DNA of 8,961 nt from an uncultured Clostridia bacterium. GTDB taxonomy: Bacteria; Bacillota; Clostridia; RUG12999. The notes under the pieces were generated by a model. It was not told where the DNA came from, searched no databases, and was given only the letters and a program-made list of their open reading frames with translations. How positions within the stretch are numbered: the stretch's first letter is position 1; each line of letters opens with the position of its first letter. Positions 5,069-8,961 of the stretch are shown piece after piece. The stretch lies in contig CAKVOK010000081.1 of NCBI GenBank assembly GCA_934792465.1, positions 1 through 8,961 on the forward strand, in the 5' to 3' direction. The position numbers were made by a program, and so were the translations under genes.

Positions 5069-5638
5069 ATGAACACATCAAAAACAAAAAAAGTTACGGT
5101 AACCGGAATGCTTGGAGCGCTCGCTTCGGCGGTGATGTTTTTTGAATTGAACGTCCCTTTTATACCGCCGTTTTTAAAATTCGATTTCAGCGATATTCCG
5201 GCAATAATAGGCGCTGCGATGTTTTCGCCGTCTGTGGGAGTATTGGTGCTTTTGATTAAGAATCTGATTCATCTCTTCGTTTCTTCAACGGGCGGAGTCG
5301 GGGAAGCGGCAAACTTTGTGATAGGCTGCGCATATATTATCCCGATAGCGTTTTTGTGGAAAAAAAGACGTTCGGCGGCTGTAATCTGCGGAATACTGCT
5401 TATGACGGTGACGGCAATGCTGGCAAATTATTATGTACTTATTCCGCTTTATGAAAAGATAATGCCTATAGAACAGATTTTGCAGATGTGCGGTTCGGCA
5501 AACCCGAATATAGATTCGGTTTTCGATTACGTGATTTTCGGCGTTGCACCGTTTAATATTTTAAAAGGAACGGTAAATTTGTGCCTTTCGGCGGCTGTTC
5601 TGAAATGCATACCGAAAAGGCTTTTGAAAAATATATAA
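5069..5638 (+). CDS. ribU: Riboflavin ECF transporter S component RibU
   Basis: 189 residues, normal for this family. The start MNTSKT is chosen because GGAG lies 9 nt upstream (5056-5059); an in-frame TTG at 5054 overlaps that site. It is an integral membrane protein with about six hydrophobic segments. It carries the RibU signature FLKFDFSDIPAIIGAAMFSP (residues 35-54), then IKNLIHLF (63-70) and GGVGEAANFVIG (75-86), residues that line the riboflavin site in RibU structures. It would capture riboflavin and work with the shared energising module (EcfT plus two EcfA ATPases), which is not in this window, so it is a stand-alone group II S component. Control by the FMN riboswitch in its leader strongly supports the assignment. 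The unit ends in a strong terminator. Confidence 0.95.
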   Translation: MNTSKTKKVTVTGMLGALASAVMFFELNVPFIPPFLKFDFSDIPAIIGAAMFSPSVGVLVLLIKNLIHLFVSSTGGVGEAANFVIGCAYIIPIAFLWKKRRSAAVICGILLMTVTAMLANYYVLIPLYEKIMPIEQILQMCGSANPNIDSVFDYVIFGVAPFNILKGTVNLCLSAAVLKCIPKRLLKNI

Positions 5639-5647
5639 AACATATTT

Positions 5648-5685
5648 ACGGGTATTGCGGAGGACTTCCGCAATACCCGTTTTTG
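5648..5685 (+). terminator. Intrinsic terminator after ribU
   Basis: A 14-bp perfect stem, ACGGGTATTGCGGA (5648-5661) with TCCGCAATACCCGT (5667-5680), a five-base loop and a T-run to 5684. It separates ribU from the ABC transporter gene. Confidence 0.93.
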
Positions 5686-5790
5686 AGGAAAAAATTTCTT
5701 GGTATTCGTAAGAATTTTAAGGATAAGGGAGTATTCGGAAGTTACCTGCGGGTATATGGCTCTAATCGTATTTAATCTGAAAATACGCAT

Positions 5791-5819
5791 TTGACTTTTC
5801 GGAAAAAATAGTTTAAAAT
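5791..5819 (+). promoter_or_regulatory. Promoter of the ABC transporter gene
   Basis: TTGACT (5791-5796), 17-bp spacer, TAAAAT (5814-5819). A 7-bp inverted repeat, CGTATTT (5767-5773) with AAATACG (5781-5787), ends three bases before the -35 and could be a regulator site. Confidence 0.75.
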
Positions 5820-5853
5820 ATCTAAAAACCAAAAAGAAAGCGACGTGGTTTCC

Positions 5854-7629
5854 ATGAACAAGAAAGGCTTCTTTTCCACTATTTTTTCTTACATAGGGAA
5901 GGATTTGAGAAAAAATGTTGCCATTACGGTGTTTTTCTCGATAATAAACGGAATTACCGTAGCTTTGCAGACCCTCACGATAAAGTATATAGTTGATGAA
6001 GGGGTTTTGAAGCAAGGTATCGGGAACGATGAAAAAATGCGTATAATTGCGTTTTTCTGTGCAATATACATTGCAGTATCGGCGCTCAGAGTGCTGAGCT
6101 GGGCTGTGGGATACAAAAGCGCATTGAAAACCACCGAAGGATTTTTATTCAATATGCGTTCGCAGCTTTACGGGCATATTCAGAATATGTGCATGAAATT
6201 TTATGAAAAATATTCTTCGGGAGAGCTTTTCAACTATGTCATGGGGTCGCCGATGATTAACCTGAAAAACTTTCTCCAGCAGATGGTTTCCGGAGTTCCG
6301 TGCCAGATATTCTCTTTTGTAATATCTCTTTTTGCCATGATAAGCTACGACCCTCTTCTGACGCTGATTATGCTTATTACCGCAGCCGTGACGGTTACGC
6401 TGAATTATTTTTCAAAATTTAAAATAAGGAAGCTTTCCAAAGATTATCTGCAAACGGAGAACGAAGCCGGAAAATATATTGCAGACGTTTTCCACGGGAT
6501 AGAATCCGTGAAGCTCTATGCGATAGAAGATAATACATATAAAAATTTCAATGCACTGAACGACGAGATGAAGAAAAAAGCGATTCATCTGAATTTCTCG
6601 CAGTGGGTGGAAAACGCAAAGCCGGAATTTACACAGTATATAGGCACTGCCGTGATATATCTTGTAGGCGCATTTTCGTGCATATACAGAGGACTTTCTA
6701 CAGGTGAACTCTTCGCCTTTATATCAAGTATGGGAATTATTCTTACGACGCTTACGTCGTGGCTGAACCTCGGTCTTGTAAAAAGCACCGCAGAAGCCGG
6801 ACTTGAGCGAATTATGAATGTTATGAACGAAAAACCGTCAACTCTGGACGACAGACAGCACAGAAGCATTGAAATCGAAGAAGAAAGTGCAAAAAATAAA
6901 AATCTGCCGTGCATAAGCTTCAAAAATGTTGATTTCTCCTATGACGGCAAAAGGCAGATTTTCAAGAATTTCAACTGCGATATTGCGTATGGGGAATGTG
7001 TTGCGCTGGTCGGCGGCAGCGGCAGCGGAAAAAGCACAATTACGAAGCTTGCCATGCGCCTTTATGAGATAAACGGAGGCACGCTGAAAATTCACGGCAG
7101 GGATATAAAGGACTACAGTCTGCACGATTTGCGTGCGTGCTTCGGGACTGTTCCGCAGAATCCGTATATGTTCCAGATGTCTATTTATGAAAATGTGCGC
7201 ATATCGAATCCGAAAGCGACCACGAAAGAGGTTATGCACGCAATGGAGATTGCTCACGTGCATGAATTTGTAAACGACCTGCCGAATGGCTGGCACACGA
7301 TAATAGGCGAAGGCGGATTCGGACTTTCCGGAGGACAAAAACAGCGTATAGCCATTGCAAGAGCGGTTCTGACAAACCCCGAAATACTTATATTTGACGA
7401 GGCAACAAGTGCGCTTGACAATCTTTCGGAACGGCTGATTCAAAAATCCATGGAGGAGCTTATGAAGTCGCATACGGTAATAATAATCGCACACAGGCTC
7501 ACCACGATTACGAATGCCGACAGAATCCTTGTTTTTGATAAAGGAAAAATAATTCAGGAGGGAACATATAAAGAACTGGCGGAAAAAGACGGTATGTTCA
7601 AAACATTGCTGAATTTTAACAATTATTAA
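5854..7629 (+). CDS. ABC transporter, fused permease and ATPase (half-transporter exporter type)
   Basis: 591 residues from the ATG at 5854; a GTG at 5845 would add three. Neither has a strong ribosome binding site (AAGAAAG is the best candidate, favouring the GTG), so the start is uncertain. Residues about 15-320 form a six-helix type-I exporter membrane domain. Residues about 350-590 are the nucleotide-binding domain: Walker A GGSGSGKST at 387-395, Q-loop in VPQNPYMF, signature LSGGQKQR at 491-498, Walker B ILIFDEATSALD with Asp515 and catalytic Glu516, and H-loop His547. All motifs are intact, so it is probably active as a homodimer in the cytoplasmic membrane. The substrate (drug, lipid or peptide) is unknown; no peptidase domain or bacteriocin gene is present. 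It is a single-gene unit with its own promoter and terminator. Confidence 0.9.
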   Translation: MNKKGFFSTIFSYIGKDLRKNVAITVFFSIINGITVALQTLTIKYIVDEGVLKQGIGNDEKMRIIAFFCAIYIAVSALRVLSWAVGYKSALKTTEGFLFNMRSQLYGHIQNMCMKFYEKYSSGELFNYVMGSPMINLKNFLQQMVSGVPCQIFSFVISLFAMISYDPLLTLIMLITAAVTVTLNYFSKFKIRKLSKDYLQTENEAGKYIADVFHGIESVKLYAIEDNTYKNFNALNDEMKKKAIHLNFSQWVENAKPEFTQYIGTAVIYLVGAFSCIYRGLSTGELFAFISSMGIILTTLTSWLNLGLVKSTAEAGLERIMNVMNEKPSTLDDRQHRSIEIEEESAKNKNLPCISFKNVDFSYDGKRQIFKNFNCDIAYGECVALVGGSGSGKSTITKLAMRLYEINGGTLKIHGRDIKDYSLHDLRACFGTVPQNPYMFQMSIYENVRISNPKATTKEVMHAMEIAHVHEFVNDLPNGWHTIIGEGGFGLSGGQKQRIAIARAVLTNPEILIFDEATSALDNLSERLIQKSMEELMKSHTVIIIAHRLTTITNADRILVFDKGKIIQEGTYKELAEKDGMFKTLLNFNNY

Positions 7630-7634
7630 TTCGT

Positions 7635-7678
7635 AAAATACCTCCGGTTAGATTTAATTAACCGGAGGTATTTTTATT
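7635..7678 (+). terminator. Intrinsic terminator after the ABC transporter gene
   Basis: A 15-16-bp perfect stem, AAATACCTCCGGTTA (7636-7650) with TAACCGGAGGTATTT (7659-7673), loop of eight, then TTTTT. It starts about six bases after the stop codon. Confidence 0.95.
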
Positions 7679-7721
7679 TATAAAGTTTTAGATATTTTTT
7701 AATAAATTGCGGGAATACATA

Positions 7722-7750
7722 TTGACAAATCGGAAAAACGGTATTAAAAT
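7722..7750 (+). promoter_or_regulatory. Orphan consensus promoter
   Basis: TTGACA (7722-7727), 17-bp spacer, TAAAAT (7745-7750), followed by ACGGAG (7754-7759). The palindrome GTTATATAAC (7759-7768) and a smaller ATAAC-GGA-GTTAT repeat (7751-7763) lie at the expected start of transcription, where an operator could sit. No intact gene follows. The transcript would run antisense into the histidine kinase remnant. Confidence 0.7.
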
Positions 7751-7768
7751 ATAACGGAGTTATATAAC

Positions 7769-7834
7769 ATTGTATTGCAATATGCGAGCGATTTGCAAAA
7801 AATATTTTATATCACCAAAATACCTCATTCATAA
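7769..7834 (+). pseudogene. Possible truncated gene start behind the orphan promoter
   Basis: GGAG at 7756-7759 is followed after 9 nt by ATT rather than ATG. The frame then reads VLQYASDLQKIFYITKIPHS and stops. The position relative to promoter and ribosome binding site is what a real gene would have, but the start codon is abnormal (a TTG at 7775 is the nearest accepted one) and the frame is only 21 codons. I do not recognise the sequence. The likeliest reading is the beginning of a lost gene cut off near 7815-7830, where kinase sequence on the other strand begins. Weakly supported. Confidence 0.25.
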
Positions 7835-7930
7835 TATAAGTTTAAGTATGCCGTCCTTTTTATTATAAACCTTACCATGGTTAAAGGCGTTCTCAACTAT
7901 CGGCTGTATTGGCATCCTTATTATTTTTTG
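7829..7930 (-). pseudogene. Frame-shifted start of the kinase ATPase (HATPase_c) domain, N-box only
   Basis: In the frame one base off the kinase frame, the minus strand reads IIRMPIQPIVENAFNHGKVY, then KKDGILKLIL and TGA (7831-7829). 'P.QPIVENAFNHG' is the N-box of GHKL ATPases in YesM/LytS-type kinases, with the Mg-binding Asn of VENA. It continues the main kinase frame exactly if one A is added to the run of six A's (T-run 7924-7929 on the plus strand). The G1/G2 boxes (DxGxG) that should follow are absent, so the domain was cut short near 7829 as well as frameshifted. Confidence 0.75.
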
Positions 7931-8559
7931 TTTTCCGCTGCTTTCGGTATATTAATTTCATATTTAACATTATCGCCGAAACGCATCTTCATTATGGAAA
8001 GATATTGCTTTACAATATTCATCTCTTCTTCCACAGTAACCATAGTTTCATCTTCAAGGGCATATTGCAGCATTGAAGATAATGAGCTGCACATTTCTCC
8101 TATATCGTATTCATCACGGCTGACCGCCATACCGTAAATACAATTCAGTGTATTATACATAAAATGAGGATTTATTTCATTTTGCAGCATTTTATATAAA
8201 TATTCCTGTTTGCACAGCTCCGCCTCATACAATTCCTGCTGCTTGAAGCAAAGCTGCCTGCTGCTCTGTTTAACCGCATCAAGCATTAAAACAACATGAT
8301 TTGCCAGCCGTTCAATCTCTTCCACTCCCTCGACGCTGCATTTTTCTTTTTTCTCGAACATATTATAGTTGTCCATAAAATCCACAATCTGTGAAATCGG
8401 AATCAGCACTTCGGAATTAATTTTTCTTCTGAGCTTATAAATATCCAGTCCGACAAATAAAACCGCCGGCAGAACAAGATAAAAAACCGTCAGATTAAGT
8501 TCGCTGCCCTCTGTATACGAAACTTTGCACAATATATCCGCCAGTAACATTATAAACAT
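7921..8559 (-). pseudogene. Degenerate YesM/LytS-type sensor histidine kinase, truncated
   Basis: A 212-codon frame from ATG 8559, with no ribosome binding site and an in-frame TAG immediately before it, so this is probably not the native start. Order: one membrane helix (LTVFYLVLPAVLFVGLDIY, about 23-41), a HAMP-like linker (IPISQIVDF), a coiled coil (about 80-125), and the His_kinase domain with QNEINPHFMYNTLN containing the phospho-acceptor His132. The sequence then runs through SSMLQYALED to KMRFGDNVKYEI and stops after AENKK. Relatives are about 450-600 residues with two helices, an outside sensor domain and an ATPase domain. Here the sensor is lost and the ATPase domain is reduced to a frame-shifted N-box just downstream. 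Without an ATP site it cannot phosphorylate itself. No partner YesN/LytR response regulator is in the window. A promoter is present at 8693-8721. Confidence 0.8.
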
Positions 8560-8686
8560 CTATTTCACTGTGCGTATCCCGCCTTATGTATTTATCAAGC
8601 CAAGTACCGTGTTTTTTCCGATACTTACCATTTTCATACATTTTTATACTTGTTACATAGTTGTTTTTGTTAATCTCATTCAGCAC
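8495..8686 (-). pseudogene. Probable amino-terminal remnant of the same kinase in another frame
   Basis: A 63-codon frame from GTG 8686 (or ATG 8641, MYENGKYRKKHGTWLDKYIR) that overlaps the kinase frame by 65 bp before stopping at 8495. The basic stretch RKKHGTWLDKYIRR looks like the inside-facing start of a membrane kinase, and DVYNVTGGYIVQSFVYRG could be sensor-domain sequence. A second frameshift between about 8555 and 8495 would join it to the main frame. The expected transcription start falls at about the GTG, so that codon is a poor start. Assignment to the kinase is inferred from position; there is no clear domain match. Confidence 0.4.
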
Positions 8687-8692
8687 TTTATT

Positions 8693-8721
8693 AGTATAGC
8701 ATATTTTTTTGTTTTTTTCAA
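8693..8721 (-). promoter_or_regulatory. Promoter of the histidine kinase remnant
   Basis: Minus-strand TTGAAA (8721-8716), 17-bp A-rich spacer, TATACT (8698-8693) with a TATGC extension. The promoter looks intact although the gene behind it is broken. The stretch to its right, 8722-8839, is AT-rich and holds nothing I can support. Confidence 0.7.
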
Positions 8722-8839
8722 TACTTTAGCGTTATTAATAATATTACAAAAAACAATCAAATTGCATTTTTTCGTAAACTCTTTTGTGGTAACATTAATA
8801 TTATTATATAAATCCATGACAAAATATAAAACCGGTACA

Positions 8840-8868
8840 TTGCAATTGTAGCAAATTTTATATATAAT
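8840..8868 (+). promoter_or_regulatory. Promoter of the gene entering at the right edge
   Basis: TTGCAA (8840-8845), 17-bp spacer, TATAAT (8863-8868). A second TATAAT at 8874-8879 lacks a matching -35. The -35 lies in ATTGCAAT, an 8-bp palindrome. Confidence 0.55.
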
Positions 8869-8899
8869 AAAAGTATAATGATACAAGGAGGATAAAATT

Positions 8900-8961
8900 A
8901 TGTTAAGACCCGATACCGAACGATTTGTTGAGGACAGCTACGAAATAGCCGAGGAAGCAAA
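8900..8961 (+). CDS. Unidentified protein, first 20 codons only (cut by window edge)
   Basis: ATG at 8900 with a perfect AAGGAGG 8 nt upstream (8885-8891) and a promoter before that. It reads MLRPDTERFVEDSYEIAEEA and continues past the window. It is acidic and probably helical, with no signal peptide. The 'FVEDSYEIAEEA' helix would suit the first helix of a Clp-ATPase-like amino-terminal domain, but 20 residues are not enough to decide. Confidence 0.7.
   Translation, partial: MLRPDTERFVEDSYEIAEEA

Noticed and set aside
4729..5076. Minus-strand 115-codon frame across the FMN riboswitch
   Set aside because: It is a shadow of the structured leader on the other strand, with no domain and no ribosome binding site.
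5527..6015. Minus-strand 162-codon frame between ribU and the ABC gene
   Set aside because: It covers the ribU end, its terminator and the ABC start, and has no recognisable motif.
6838..7494. Minus-strand 218-codon frame inside the ABC gene
   Set aside because: It is antisense to the ATPase domain, whose motifs are all intact on the plus strand.
8525..8851. Plus-strand 108-codon hydrophobic frame at the right end
   Set aside because: It is antisense to the kinase remnant and its promoter, Phe/Ile-rich from T-runs, with no ribosome binding site.

Overview
The window comes from a low-GC Firmicute, most likely a gut-type Clostridia. The evidence is AT-rich intergenic DNA, strong purine-rich ribosome binding sites, sigma-A type promoters with 17-bp spacers, an FMN riboswitch driving a RibU-type ECF S component, a YoaP-like acetyltransferase, and YesM/AraC-type regulators. 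I cannot name a genus.

Layout. Positions 1-2500 hold a divergent sugar-catabolism pair. A GH4 glycosidase (minus, 230-1543) faces an AraC-family regulator (plus, 1685-2491). Directly behind the glycosidase stop codon lies a 56-codon amino-terminal fragment of an EamA/DMT-type membrane transporter (59-229), and then a promoter pointing out of the window. Positions 2510-3060 are a scar of an integrative element: a 70-codon integrase remnant, a small cysteine-containing ORF, and GGGGTA direct repeats. The scar abuts a two-gene tRNA operon (minus, Leu-UAA then initiator Met-CAU) that has a perfect consensus promoter and a strong terminator.

Positions 3540-4715 (minus) hold an apparently intact YoaP-type acetyltransferase followed by two decayed genes, a GNAT acetyltransferase lacking its middle and a roughly 25-codon VOC/glyoxalase fragment. 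Positions 4776-5685 (plus) are a self-contained riboflavin-uptake unit: promoter, FMN aptamer, intrinsic terminator, ribU, terminator. Positions 5791-7680 (plus) are a single-gene unit for an ABC half-transporter (fused membrane and ATPase domains) with its own promoter and terminator.

Positions 7722-8721 look like a collapsed convergent pair. An orphan consensus promoter drives a truncated plus-strand reading frame into the tail of a degenerate YesM/LytS-type histidine kinase (minus). The kinase has lost most of its ATPase domain and is also frameshifted at a run of six A's. The window ends in the first 20 codons of an unidentified plus-strand gene with a textbook ribosome binding site.

The main theme is decay. 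At least five gene remnants (transporter, integrase, GNAT, VOC, kinase) sit between intact, individually promoted transcription units. I did not find a convincing new defence or mobile system. The most informative signals are the break points of these remnants, the mutually exclusive RNA pairings in the FMN leader, and a shared promoter motif. Identifications rest on motif recognition by eye, without database searches.
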